Counted from the first letter of the stretch, positions 46,970 to 58,601 are shown. The stretch is DNA of 64,000 nucleotides from Acytostelium subglobosum LB1 (GCF_000787575.1 NW_012236515.1:479892-543891); one strand, 5' to 3'. The notes: a model not told the origin generated them from the letters alone. A program made the numbers and translations.

Positions 46970-47311
46970 GCTATTGTTGTTGTTTGTTGTAGTAGTAGTA
47001 CTTGTTGTTGTTGTTGTTGTTGTTGCTGTCTTGTTGGCTGCATACTGATTGAATCTTGACTTTGAATAAGTGTAGGATGCCTCTGCACGGTTTAGAGGCT
47101 GGTATTGATCCATTGAGACATCATCATTCGATAGCAATGACTCAATTGACTTGAGTGTTGTTGCATCGTTCATCAAGTAATTCTGTTGTTTAGACAAGGC
47201 CACTCCATTAGCAGACATTGTTGAACGTGTGGTCACATCTACATTGCTGTGAACAGCACTATCAAACAAGTCTTTGATCTGTACACTACTATCTGACATA
47301 TTAACATCCAT
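45230..47311 (-). CDS. DNA polymerase delta small (B) subunit, POLD2 homologue (560 aa)
   Basis: Structural subunit that holds polymerase delta together for lagging-strand synthesis and repair. Six exons, 46691..47311, 46373..46607, 46167..46288, 45895..46090, 45677..45815 and 45230..45599, all consistent in phase. The OB-fold (LKPGEECILIGTLYKEM, EGDVLILEDETGRVKLIG) is followed by an inactive calcineurin-like phosphoesterase domain: VYVCIASGLNIG, RLIIAGNSIYKQ, DLCQSIPVDVILPGATDP, FLGTSGQNLDN and the terminal CPHVYFIGNNDRFETRL. In family members the metal ligands are lost, as here (GNS in place of GNH). The N-terminus carries Thr and Asn homopolymers, about 18 consecutive Asn, absent from animal and yeast POLD2 and typical of dictyostelids. 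Confidence 0.93.
46915..46985 (-). repeat. AAC trinucleotide tract encoding poly-Asn in POLD2
   Basis: Nearly pure TTG units on the plus strand, read as AAC on the coding strand; a shorter similar tract (about 47006-47025) encodes Thr-rich sequence. Likely length-variable between strains. Confidence 0.9.
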
Positions 47312-47528
47312 TATATATTTATATGTCTATACTCTATCTCTATCTCACTGTCTTTGAATCATTGAATGAATGAATGAATGAACAAAGTATCACTTTATTC
47401 AAATTTGAGCGCGCAAATTGAATGTTTCGACTTGTGCGTGAACATACCCTCACAGAGATACCCTCGCAGAGATACCCTCGCAGCGAGTAGGTTTATTAAT
47501 GATGGTGGATGATGGTGAACTAACTTGG

Positions 47529-50500
47529 TCAGGCTGTTGAGTGTGAGTTGGACGCAGAGGAGGTCGATGTGAATGATTCGTCGGCATGGGGCAGGACAAA
47601 CTCGAGGGTCTCGATCAGTCGTTCGGACAACTCCATGATCTCTTTGAGTTGGGAGAGATGTTGGTACTTGGACACTTTGGCAGTGATGTACCGCAGTATG
47701 TCCAGCTCTCGCTCAATCTTGAGTGGTGGCTCCTCAGACGAACGACACCAAACATACAGCAACAACTTCAACACCTCCTTTACCAGTTGTACACTGTCAT
47801 TGGTATTGTTGGTATTGTTGTTGGAGTTGGAGTTTGAGTTTGTGGTTGAGTTTGTGATTGAGTTTGTTCCAACATTAGATCCAATATCCTTTCCAAAATC
47901 CTTGATTAATATCTTGAACTCTGCATTGTATAATAGAACGGCTGCTTGTAACAATAGTGCACGTATCAAAACGTGACAGTTGTTGTGATTGGCCACAGCC
48001 TTGCTCAGTATCCTAACTGCCAGGAACCATAGTCGACGGATCTACGAGTATGAATGAATGAATGAGTAAGTGAGCGATGACCAATCAATCAATAAATTGA
48101 ATACATACATTATTCCTGTCACCATGCTTATGAGATATCAACAGGATGATTATCCTGTCCAAGAGATTGCGTTCATGTTCATGCTCGACACTGTCTTTGA
48201 AGTGTAGTTGGGCAAGTTCAAAGAGTGTTTGATCAGTGATGGTGGCCTCGATGGCGCACAGGTATGCCTCTTTCAATGCAAAGTTGGACATTGAGAATAT
48301 GCTCGTTATGATCGATTGTTGGTAAAGTGGCGCGAAGCTTGTGTTGGACTTGTTCTCGATGGTGTTGATAGTGGCGGTGAATGCAAACACTCTAAACACC
48401 TTGGTGAGAATGGACAAGTGTGTCTGGAAGCGTGTAAGATTGTTCAGCAAGTAGGACAGTATCTCACAACTGTTTGATTGATTGTAAAGGTCGCCAGAGG
48501 TGCTGGTACTGGTACTGTTGTTGGTGATTGTATTGTTGTTGTTGGTGTTGGCGTTGTTGTTATTGTTGGAGTTGACGTTGGTGACTGGTTGCGCGACTGT
48601 TGGAGCCAAGGAGAAGATGCGACTGCTCTTGACATGGGTGACTGGGTAAATTGTGATTGATTGACCATCACCATTGGTCTTGAGTGAGAGCGGCGACTTG
48701 TTGGCGTTGGCATTGTTCGCCATATTGTTGTTATTGTTATTGTTGTTGTTGTGATTGTGTTGGCCAATGTTGTTGTTGCTGCCCATTGTGAACTGATCTC
48801 TACACTCGCGGCATGTTGTCAACAAAGTGAGTATGACATCAAGTGCCTTGTCAATGAAGAAGAAATGCTGTTTGATGTGTTCGTCAGTCAGTGCTTTGTG
48901 GAATCATGTGCCACTCTGAGGAGTGATGTCCAACTTACATTATCTGAGACCTTGAGGAATGGAAGAAGTTTGAATAGTAGCAGACTGCAAGGTTGTTGTG
49001 ATGTCTGGATGAAGAACAGTGATTGTGCCAACTCGTCTCCAGCCTGATCGAGTATCAACGATGATGATGTGGACTGACATGAATCAATCTCCATTAGATC
49101 ATCACTCTTTGGTGATGGCAATGACATCTTTGAACCATGTCCATGTGCCCTTTGAGGTGAGTCCAAGTCTATTATCTCTGGCTGTTGTTGTTGCTGATCG
49201 TTGTTGTTATTGTTATTGTTATTGTTGTTATTATTGTTATTGTTGTTGTTGGCATTGTGAGTTGTTGTCCTCTGTGAGTGTTGTGATCGCTTGGATACAT
49301 TGCGCTGTGACATTGATGATGAGTTGGTTGAGAGGTTCAGAGGGGGAGGCAACTTGAAGGGCAATGATGATGAAGCTGACGATGATGACAGACTGTTTGA
49401 GTGAGAGAGCGGCATCAAAATGGGTTGCATCATCTTCTGGCCAACATTTGGTGGAACCAAGAAGAGCAAGCTGGGCTGCCCATCCAGACTGGAGAGCAGC
49501 TTGGCCAATGTCCTCGCGTTCTGAGTTGCAGTTGGTGATTTCTCAAATGTGAACACACCAGCACTTAAACTTGATGATGAGTGTGCAGATGCTGCTGCTG
49601 TGGAGTCCGCCTCATTGTTGTTGTGGCCATTCGATGTTGCAGAATCCAGCTTGACCTTCTTCTTGACTTCAGTTGAAGTAAGATCAACAGAGTCTCGCTG
49701 TCGCTTGTCTGTTGTTGTTGTTGTTGTTGACGTCGACTTGTCGGCAGCAGCCGTGGCAGCCTTCAACTGCTGGGTGACCTTCTCAATGGCCCTTTCGCGC
49801 TCGTATATGATGTTGTTCTGATCGCCCACTTGATTGGTGAGATTGATCAGCTTGTCCTGAAGACTCAGCAGCTTGTCCTGCAAGTCCTTCATCTCAAGCT
49901 CCTTCTGCTTCAACATATCATTCATCCTCTCCTCGCTGACCATTCTGGTATCGCTTTTGCCACCATTTGTTAGCGCCAGTACAACATCGTCGGTCTTGCC
50001 TCCGCCGTCGCCGACAACACCAAAGTCCGACATCATCAAGTCATCTTGGTCCATGCTAAAGTCCATGATTTCTTCGGGTATTGCGTCTGGAGGTGGCAAC
50101 AGAGTGATGGGTTGCTGGAAGGTCTGTTGTGGCTGCTGTTGCGCGTGGTGTGACGTGGCTCGCTGAAGCGGTACAATCGTTGGCGGGGGCATATGTAGTG
50201 CCGTGTTGCCTTGGTGTATCAGTTGTGGTTTGAGTGAAGGCAATGATCTCGCCTGTGGCTGGAGCGATATATTCTTCTGATGTTGTTGTTGTTGCTGATT
50301 CTGATGCTGCTGTTGTTGTTGTTGTTGTTGCTGTTGCTGTGGCGGCTTGGTGGTATGTACAGGGATTTGGATGCTACTACTTGTGTTGTTAAAGCTGTTG
50401 TTGAAGCTGTTGTTGAAGTTGTTGTTCAATGACTTGAACTGATTCTGATACGTAGAAATGCCCATTGTTGTTGCGGGTGCGTGTGATGTTGACGATGAAG

Positions 50501-51022
50501 TTGTTGAGGAAAAAGTTTGAGGCGCAGGCGGTGCACTAGTAGTCGTCGTCGTTATGTTTGGTGTAGTTTTGAATGAAGGTGTCAATAGGAATGCGGCGGG
50601 ATCTGCCTGTGATTGATTATTCTGTTGTTGATGTTGCTGTGGCTGCTGTTGATGAAGTTGATGTTGTGGTTGTTGATATTGTGGCTGAGGGGGAGGATGA
50701 AGTTGAGGCTGTGGCTTCAGTGGAGCGGTAATAGATGGTTTGAGTGTTGGTGGTCCACTCTTGAGAGCCAACGTGCCAGTTTGTGTCTTTGCCAATGATG
50801 GTGGGCCTAAAGCAGGTCGAAGATTTCCCAACTTGTTCGCAACAATAGAATTTGAGACGACATTGCTGGTGCTGCTGTGTTGTTGTTGATGTTGTTGAGG
50901 TTGAGGTTGTGGCTGCAGAGGTTGTTGCTGCAGTTGGGGTGGTTGAGGTTTCAGCGGTACTGGTCCTGTCTGTCTCTAAATGTTGTATGGTATGGTATGT
51001 ATTGATCGAGTTAATCATCTAG

Positions 51023-51056
<34 letters not shown>

Positions 51057-51226
51057 CATTGAACATCTTACAGGTAAGTGAAGTGGTTGCTGCTGCTGGT
51101 TTATATTGTTCCCTAGTATATTCTTTGTGAAGCTATGAACATTGGTCAATCAATATGATCACTCAATCAATCAATCAAACATCCCATTCATTCATTCCAT
51201 TACACATACTTTGATTGTTTGCTCAT
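47529..51226 (-). CDS. large Gln/Asn-rich protein, candidate ATRIP/Ddc2-like checkpoint factor (1128 aa)
   Basis: Five exons, 51210..51226, 51072..51132, 48939..50975, 48109..48867 and 47529..48041. The first is 17 nt (MSKQS). Gln/Asn runs fill residues 30-310. At about residue 325 an acidic-aromatic motif appears (EEIMDFSMDQDDLMMSDF), followed at about 370-430 by a coiled coil (MNDMLKQKELEMKDLQDKL ... NIIYERERAIEKVTQQL). After another low-complexity stretch, the last ~450 residues are helical and repeat-like (SLFFIQTSQQPCSLLLFKLL; LYNQSNSCEILSYLLNNL; KEVLKLLLYVWCRSSEEPP). ATRIP has this order: an acidic RPA-binding motif, a coiled coil binding ATR, and helical repeats. Sequence identity is too low to settle by eye; a generic scaffold is possible. 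It sits 217 bp upstream of POLD2. Confidence 0.75.
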
Positions 51227-51473
51227 AAGTTATAACTCTTGACATATGGGTAAATATATATAGATATGTGTGTCGAGTCGTGTCGTGTCGTTTTGTATAT
51301 ATGTATCTGTATCTGTATCTTATTGGATAGTTTAATTAAAGATAGTTGTTCAACTTTCATTGTCACATGGCACCTCATCAAGCATTCATTCTTGTTTGGC
51401 GCGTGCCCGAACATCAAAACACAAAGTTTTATTGGAAGTTGTTGAAATTCAATCTGTGTTTTTGTGCGAACTT

Positions 51474-52298
51474 TTAGGCTGGCGATGTTCCAGACAACAA
51501 CAGAGTCGACTCTGCTTGAATACTTGTACTTCCAACTGAACATTGATAAGGTGTCAATGGTATGTTAATATATTGTTGAGATTGTGATTGTGATTGTGAT
51601 TGTGTTGGTTGTTGTGATTGTTGGACTTGTTGAGTTTGTTGATTATATACAGGTATATCCTCGGTTGGATATGATTGTTGTTGAATTGATAATGGAGTTG
51701 ATTGCAGTTGTTGTTGTTGTTGCAGTTGTTGTTGTTGTGAAATAAATATTGGTTGAGTATAAATAGTAACATTCCTTGGTGGATAATAAATAATTAATCT
51801 ATTGTGTTGTCTAAAGCTTGACTCTACATTGAATACAATTCCACGACCTGAGAAATGTTGATTGACCAACGCCAGGTAATGTTCCATTTGCTTGCGAGAC
51901 TAATTTATAATGAATGAATGAATGAACCATGGTGTGAGATTGAGTTTGAGTTTGAATTTGACTTTGAATTTGAGATAATTGTGAACTTACATTATTTCTT
52001 TTAAATAATATTATAACAATGAATAGTAGACCCATTAATACCATTATACTTATGAATATTGTATGAAGGAATGAATCATGATAAAACTTTTGAATGGCTA
52101 TTGTTGTTCCAATCATTGCACTGAATATTATGAAATAGATAAAACATATAAATAGTTTGATATAACTTGGTCTTTTGGTTATTGAATTAATACTATCGAC
52201 CACTGAAAGATATTCAAAAGGTGTCAAATATCCTGCCAAAGGTCCAGGTAAATATGTATCAAAAGTTCCATTCCACCTTGATGAAAGTGATACTGAAT

Positions 52299-52302
<4 letters not shown>
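51474..52302 (-). CDS. membrane protein, possible Erf4/Golgin-A7-family member (245 aa)
   Basis: Exons are 51991..52302 and 51474..51899 (91-nt intron). The N-terminus RWNGTFDTYLPGPLAGYLTPFEYLSVVDSIN resembles the family pattern F..xP.eL.g.I...eF...i..IN. Two hydrophobic helices follow (LFICFIYFIIFSAMIGTTIA, IFISIMVLMGLLFIVIILF). Exon 2 continues RKQMEHYLALVNQHFSGRGIVF, then strand RLIIYYPP, matching the helix-plus-strand end of Erf4/GOLGA7, which are accessory subunits of DHHC palmitoyltransferases. The last ~90 residues are Gln/Ser-rich. The start is set at MNSVSL because upstream codons are an ATT (Ile) repeat that is probably leader. The family call is by pattern only. Confidence 0.65.
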
Positions 52303-52339
<37 letters not shown>

Positions 52340-53498
52340 TTATATCTCTGATGATTGTTATTATTAAACACATTTATAAAGTATATTTCCAGAACTTATA
52401 AGTTCAATGCACTTTGAATGGGGGTGAGTGTGTTTGACTGATCACTCTTCAAAAGCGAGGTTTTCGATCTAAAAGGTTACATTGTGTTTATGCAATAGTG
52501 CACACACTCTTGGAGGTATGAGGTGAGTGATCAGAATACCACCTCACAAGTGATGTGGTAGACAGACTGGTAAACGCCAAAAGGGTTGTCCGTCAGATGA
52601 CGGATCAGGTTTGCCCTGTTGAGTCTCAAAGACCCAAGTGGAGTCTTTGGATATAAATAATATTTCGTGGTTGGTTGTTTCAATGGAGATGCCTTCGATC
52701 GGGTGAATGTATTGGTGTTCTGAGGTCCAATCGAACTCACTTTTGTTGCAAAGTATATTAGCACATTACAACTGAGAAGTGAAGTGAAGTGAGCCTCACC
52801 TTCAATTATCAGTGACTGTTAATCACTAGAGTGTCATCCACACTGTGCTTGCCTGGGTGAATGAGTGAGTGAGTGATATGGGGCACCTCGCACATTAAGA
52901 TAGTACATCGTTTCGAATCCTATTTTCTAATGTATGTATAAATATAAGTTGTTGAATGATCAATCAATCAATCAATCAAATGAAGGTCTTGTGACATTGT
53001 GTATTGAGTGTGAATGTGGAACTCGGACTTCAATCAACCGGTCAATTCAACCAACAACACTAGTGATTGTGTCTTCATCCCAACAAAACTAGTGGCTAAA
53101 TATTTTATTCAAATAAAGTATCATTTATTCTGATGGATTGTGTGAATGAATGAAAAAAAAATATCCATCACAACAACATCAAAAAAATGAATAAATTATG
53201 TTCAAGTGAGTGTGTGAGGATGGATGGCTGGACCTGATGGGTTTCCTTTCTGTTTGTTTGGCTGGCTGGCTGAGTTTAGTCTTTGAAGTAAAGTGTGTGA
53301 CTGAAGTGGGCCAGTCTGACTGGGGGCATCCTGCCATCCAGCAATCATCAGAGCTTCACTTTCACTTCACTAAAACTCCATCTACCTGTATACACTACCT
53401 CTTCATCCTTCCTCTTTCATATATTATATTATTGTTATATATAACAAACTTGTATTCTATCTAACTTCTATTTATAAATAAACACTAATATATAAACA
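52303..53498. other. divergent intergenic region upstream of ARPC4
   Basis: Nearly 1.2 kb. An ATT triplet repeat (52302-52332), CAATCAAT repeats (52960-52980) and a poly-A run (53154-53160) are present. A minus-strand frame at 52531-52764 (ending NPFGVYQSVYHITCEVVF) looks partly protein-like but matches nothing and lacks splice partners. No tRNA supported. Confidence 0.5.
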
Positions 53499-54344
53499 AT
53501 GGTATGTGATTGATCAATCAATCAATCATGATATCTTCAAGAACAACAGGATCACACAGCATAGGAACTAACTAACATTCAATGATGACAATATACACAG
53601 ACTACCGCTCAACTGCCATATCTGAACTGCATCAGAACGACTTTGACTGCAGCCATCTGTCTAGAGAACTTTGGTTCGCAGATCGTCGAGAGACATAACA
53701 AGCCAGAGGTCGAGGTTAAGTATGTGTCTTATAAGCATCATCAACATCAACATGAACAGACAGGCGAGGACAACCATCGACATCGATCAATCATATCAAA
53801 CATCGACATCAATGAATGACAACTATCAATCAATTGACAAAGGACAAAGGATAATGATGCTAACATATAATTGCACACCAATCACTCAATCAACATAATC
53901 AATCAATCAATCAAATGATGCGAATGTACATTCTTTTAAACTTATAAACAAAACAGGAACAGCAAGGAGTTGCTCTGCAACCCAATCGTCATTGCACGTA
54001 ACAAGCAGGAGAAGGTTATGATCGAGACTTCGATCAACTCTGTGCGTATCAGCGTCAGCATCAAGAAGTCGGATGAGGTCGAGGTCATCCTGGCAAAGAA
54101 GTTTGTCCGTTTCCTCGTGCAGAGAGCCGAGAACTTCATCATCCTCAGAAGGAAGCCAGTCGAGGGCTACGACATCAGTTTCCTCGTGACCAACTTCCAC
54201 ACCGAGGCTATGTTCAAGCACAAGCTCGTTGACTTTATCATTCAGTTCATGGAGGACATCGACAGAGAGGTCTCAGACCTCAAGATCACCCTCAACTCGC
54301 GTGCGAGAATCGTCGCCTCGGAGTACTTGAAGGAGTACGCCTAA
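53499..54344 (+). CDS. arpC4: Arp2/3 complex subunit 4 (p20-ARC), 169 aa
   Basis: Core structural subunit of the Arp2/3 actin-nucleating complex, pairing with ARPC2. Exons are 53499..53501, 53601..53719 and 53957..54344; the first coding exon is the ATG alone, followed by GTATGT. Hallmarks are [89 protein letters not shown], and [14 protein letters not shown]. The joined protein is full-length and colinear with human ARPC4. Coding sequence is GC-rich like other highly expressed genes here. A polyadenylation hexamer lies at 54540. Confidence 0.97.
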
Positions 54345-54539
54345 ACGCCCTTGCCTTGCCTTGTAATCCTCGTGTGACATCGTCGCCGCCGTCTGTGCCA
54401 CCACCCAACCCCCTGCCCCAACACCGCCGCCCGCCCTCGGTCGGCATCCATCCAACCCAGTACCAGTAAGAAACAAGAAGAATAGTAGGAGGACGGCAAC
54501 GACAGAGGTGTCTGTTGTTGTAACCGTCAATGTCAGTTG

Positions 54540-54545
54540 AATAAA
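54540..54545 (+). terminator. AATAAA polyadenylation signal of ARPC4
   Basis: Hexamer about 195 nt after the stop, in the gap between ARPC4 and the convergent DENR gene. Confidence 0.5.
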
Positions 54546-54640
54546 AGGATGCACAGAAGAAAGTGTCTGTCGCTGCTCAAAGACTTGTGTTGTCGTTGGT
54601 TGTTGGTTGTGTTGCAAAGGGGGCGTCATTACCGCGAACC

Positions 54641-55366
54641 TTATCTTGCCTTTACTTTCTTCTTGTCCTCGAGGAAGTAGATGTCGCCCTCGGACACCAC
54701 CTTCCACTTGTCCAGGATAAAGTCGACGGCGTCCTCTTGGAAGTCGCCCTGGATGTCAATCTCCTCGGTGCCCGAGGCGGTCTTAATGACGGAGCAGCCG
54801 CAGCTGAACTTCTTGGCCATCAGTTTAGTGGCGTCGGACAGCTTGATGCCAAAGGCGTCGAGGCCGCAGATCGTAGTGACGTGCTTTCTCTTTGTTCTCT
54901 GTGAGAGCTCGATTGTGATCGTTGGCCTTACCTCCTTCTTCTTCTTTGCTGGCGCAGCAGCGGCAGCTGCTGGCGCAGTGGCGTCCGTCGTCGAAGCTGC
55001 AGTTGTATGTGATTCGTCCTTTGAGTCATCCACTATCTTTAATTGTTGTAGTTTATCGCTTGTTGAATCTGTTGATGTAGTAGTCGTCGAAGTCGTTGAT
55101 GTATTATCTGTTGATGACGTCTGTGTATTATCTGAAGATGATGATGATGATCCTGCTGCTACATCTGATACTTGTGGACCATTAACTGCCAAACATTCAG
55201 CAGGTGTAGGACCAAACTCGCAATACTCTGTTGGCAGTCCACAGACTTTTAAAGTTGTCGATTGATTCAATTGATTGATCGATGAGTTAGTTCAGTATTC
55301 TTCGTCAGTTAATCACTCTCCAAGATAAGGCATACCCTTGCAATATGCAACTGTTACTATTGTCAT
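54641..55366 (-). CDS. density-regulated protein homologue (DENR), SUI1 domain, 211 aa
   Basis: Works with MCT-1 in translation reinitiation and 40S subunit recycling. Exons are 55336..55366 and 54641..55245; the 31-nt first exon supplies MTIVTVAYCK, joined to VCGLPTEYCEFG, restoring the N-terminal Cys cluster seen in DENR. A Ser/Thr-rich linker (many consecutive Thr/Ser) follows, then the SUI1 domain (about residues 120-200): ITIELSQRTKRKHVTTICGL, the AKKFSCGCSVIK loop, and EIDIQGDFQEDAVDFIL, ending with a Lys-rich tail. The linker is longer than in animals. An upstream in-frame ATG of exon 2 (55270) would skip the Cys cluster, so the spliced start is preferred. Confidence 0.93.
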
Positions 55367-55619
55367 CTTTGTATATATTATATTTATATGTTTATATATG
55401 TGTATGAGTTGACGAATGAATGAATGAGGTTCAAAGTGTGTCAACTCTTCTCACACATCCATCCGCGACTTCGTGAATTTCCAATCACGTGTTCATCATC
55501 CTGAAGTTGAAGTCAAACTCATGTCCATCATATCCATCTATGTCCATCGATCCATCAATCAATGACATCAATCGTATCGTAACCAACAATAGGTATATGT
55601 TAAATTAATTAATTTATAT

Positions 55620-57985
55620 TTAGAATTTACCCATTTCAATGTCATCGTCATCATCAGAGTCATACTTGAACTTGAGTTTGTCCCAATAGTTCAGTCCTTT
55701 GGACTCTAGACGAGCATCGGATGAACGAGTGTCCGACGTCAGTATGGCATTGTTGGCCTCGTTCGTCTTGACTGATTTGAACGTTGTTCCATTCTTGGAG
55801 GTGTAGTCCCTCGACAGACCCATCATGACGGTGCTCTTTTGTTGTGGCGCCTTGTAGACGGGACGTTGTGGTTGTGGACGTGTGTCTGTGGCACCATCGG
55901 TGGCCGTGCTCTTCTTCTTGGAGCCCTTGCCAGTGATAAAGTCCTTCAGTACGCCCATACGCGTCTTGGGTGGTGGCACACCCTCCACCTGAGCATCTCT
56001 GACCTGCTTCAATATCTTGACGCCCTTCTCGGCGGCCGCCTCACTAGTGTCGGTGACGACGCGCAGACTCTTGATGCAGCACATGCTGGCGACTCTTGTA
56101 TGAATGGAGAACAGTGATATGATACAGACAACGCCAACAATGATTGGGAAGTACAAGTTGAAGTTCTTCAATGCGAATGCGTCCGTGTCACCCATTGCCG
56201 CAGAGAATGAGCTGTCATTCATTCCACATATCTGGATGAAGTTGAATGACAATGGTGCTGCCAAACGACCAAGGTAGCTATTGATTGAGTGAATGGATGA
56301 GTTAGTAATCTGATCCATGAATGTCCAATTCCAGGTTGGTTGGTTGGTTGGTCCATGACATACTTTGAGCTGAACATGATACTGAGCGAGTTTGTCTGTT
56401 GTTGTGGTACCAGTCGGTAGTAGTTGAATATACGTATCTTGAATAGTGTAGTGTATGCACAGATTGCCATGTAGAGCAATGGTATGAAACAGAAGATTTG
56501 AAGTCCAAATCCACTTAGAGCTGGAGAGAGAGGGAGGCGTGATTGGATGTTGAATGTTAGCCACTCGCTCAATCACTCAATCAATCAATCAACTTACATG
56601 CACTGGTACTGTAAATTACCAAAGCGAATGGAGACACGCTCTTGACACGTGAACCGAATGATAGGGAGACCTCAGCCCATACGACCAAGAGGGACATGAT
56701 GGCACAGAATGCGCCGACCACCTTGTAGAAGTTGGGATAGATGTAGAGGTGCCAATAGTACTCCCATTTGGCCTTACTTGGGCTGGTGCTGCCATTCTTG
56801 AAGCTCCATTTGATCCTCTTCTCCCTGTTCTCCTTGGGTGATTCCAATGTTGCAATGATGTCCTCTGCAGCGAATGCCTTGCCCAGCAGTCTGGTGTACA
56901 TGGCGTCTGATCTCTCAGCCATATGTGTATAGTCCATTAGATTGGCGTGCATCTCCACCACCTTTGAGTAGGTGAGATCAGGCACCTGTATATCATCAGT
57001 GTCGATTGTGTCAAACTCCAAAGGACACTAGAGTGTGTGAGGTTGATGTGTGAGTATGATTGGAATCTTTCCAATAGAGTAGGAGATCATAATACCTTTG
57101 ATATGATGATGTCCAAGTATCTTCTGAATGGATCAAACTCGCCAGCCTTGTCAGAGGTGGCCTTGATCAGTCTGAGGTGCTCCTCAAGTAGTCTTTGTGC
57201 CTCGTCCAGCTCGGACTTGAGGACGACCGCCTGGATCCTATAATGTCGAAGTGTGCGGTAGTGATTGGACTTGCGCAGCAAGTTCCTGGGCACGTCGACC
57301 AGGCCAAAGCCCATTGTGATGACCACGAGCACCAGACCATAGACATTGATCAGTGTGAACAGCGCCTCGACCAGTGCCGTCAGCGGTTTGTCGCGGAAGA
57401 AGATTAGAATGACGATGCCGATGACCAGACCAAAGATGCCCATGAACGAGTAGAGAATGATGTTCTCCTTGATCGATCGCATTATACGCTCGCGGAAACG
57501 GAAGTCGCCCGTACCCGAGTAGGTCTGCAGCACGGGGAAGATCACCCATGACAGGATGAATGTGCCCCAATACAGCACACTCCATTGTACCACCATGACA
57601 GAGTCTGGCAAATAACTTATTGGCTCTGGACACATCTGAGATGTGTTGCATTCAGGCAATACCACTGTGGCATTCTTACATGCTGTACTATTATTAATCT
57701 TATCTATACAATCATTGTGGCGTGACTATTTGATATGGATGGGGATACGGGGTCAGTGAGTGATCGAATTGATCGATTGGATTGACTACATACTGCTAAA
57801 ATATCGATTGGCACTAGGAATACAATGTTGAAACAAAGGTACCATCCTAGCCATGCGGTGAACAGGGCGTAGAATGGAGTCTTCTTGAATGATATGTATT
57901 GTTTCATTGAGATGGTGACTGCAAGTCCAACGCCCAGTAGCTCAATGATGAGCACAATCCAATTGCTGACGCTCATTGACACCAT
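55620..57985 (-). CDS. LMBR1-domain multi-pass membrane protein (LMBRD2-like), 688 aa
   Basis: Exons are 57794..57985, 57096..57725, 56598..57027, 56364..56520 and 55620..56277. About nine transmembrane helices: two in exon 1 (LIIELLGVGLAV, WLGWYLCFNIVFLVPIDIL), several in exon 2 (VLYWGTFILSWVIFP, IILYSFMGIFGLVIGIVIL, TLINVYGLVLVVITMGFGLVDVP), a helical cytosolic loop (residues ~210-330) and three in exons 3-5. The motif GLVDVPRNLL and the loop helix (VLKSELDEAQRLLEEHLRL) are typical of LMBRD2. Plausible role: a membrane regulator of G-protein-coupled receptor or developmental signalling, as proposed for LMBRD2. The C-terminal tail is long, charged and ends DSDDDDDIEMGKF. Confidence 0.9.
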
Positions 57986-58251
57986 GATAGGCTGTCTCTC
58001 TTTCTCTCTCTATCTTTTTCAAATGGTATTACAACTATGTCTGTGACACTATCAGCTGATACAGATACTGTTATGCCTAGTAGTAGTAGTAATATAATAT
58101 GAATGATTGTATATGTATATATATATATGATGAATCACCTTAATGATGTTGTTGTGAAGAGAGTGAGTGAGGGTTGGTGAATGAATGATAAGAGGGTGGA
58201 GTGAACGAGGGGGAAATCCCACCCATCTGCAACTCTACTGAGCTGGTGCTT

Positions 58252-58601
58252 TCAAAGTCGACTGCTTGTGACCAGGGATTCACACCTCTCAAGTGTTGCC
58301 GTAATTTCAAAAATTTGAAAAAGGTTGTAACCGACAACTTTGGGGGCTTGGTCATCGAGATCTTGATCATCTGGTAATCAATCCAATCAATCAAACCAAT
58401 CAATATTATTTTTTTGTTTAATAATAATACCCTTACCAGTAATTAAAAAAGGATCTTTGTCGACAAAGAAATGAGTCTTTATTTCATTCTCTTGGTCCTC
58501 TCTCTGTACAGGAGTTCGCCAAAGTGAAGGTGAGTGAGTGGAAAAGGGAGTGTTGAGGTTGAGTGATCATCCAACTATCCATCTGGATTTGGATTGAACA
58601 T
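58252..58601 (-). pseudogene. possible broken small gene between LMBRD2-like and kinase genes
   Basis: Two open blocks, 58437..about 58577 and 58252..58370, are joined by a good 66-nt GTAAGG...CCAG intron and read HFGELLYREDQENEIKTHFF, VDKDPFLITDDQDLDDQAP, then YNLFQIFEITATLERCESL to a TGA. Upstream in the same frame, an ATG at 58599-58601 reads MFNPNPDG, but a TAG follows at once. Alternative splicing across it, using the acceptor at CTGTACAG, also creates a stop. Either the gene is dead, the true start exon was not found, or a sequence error is present. A second frame over 58140-58330 is also open (RGVNPWSQAVDFES), so the C-terminus is uncertain. No family recognised. Confidence 0.3.

Noticed and set aside
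48893-48939. Nearest AAAG acceptor for exon 4 of the ATRIP-like gene
   Set aside because: It puts a stop two codons in; the CAAACAG acceptor before 48867 keeps frame and gives a normal 71-nt intron.
51811-52371. Longer N-terminus of the Erf4-like protein starting at 52371
   Set aside because: The extension is only a translated ATT repeat (poly-Ile) and leader; the ATG at 52302 fits better.
52531-52764. 77-codon minus-strand frame upstream of ARPC4
   Set aside because: No recognised motif, no splice partners and AT-rich surroundings; not supported as a gene.
52905-52925. TTCGAATCC resembling a tRNA T-loop
   Set aside because: No matching A box or acceptor stem within tRNA distance on either strand.
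54641-55270. DENR starting at the ATG in exon 2
   Set aside because: This start omits the conserved Cys cluster that the 31-nt upstream exon restores in frame.
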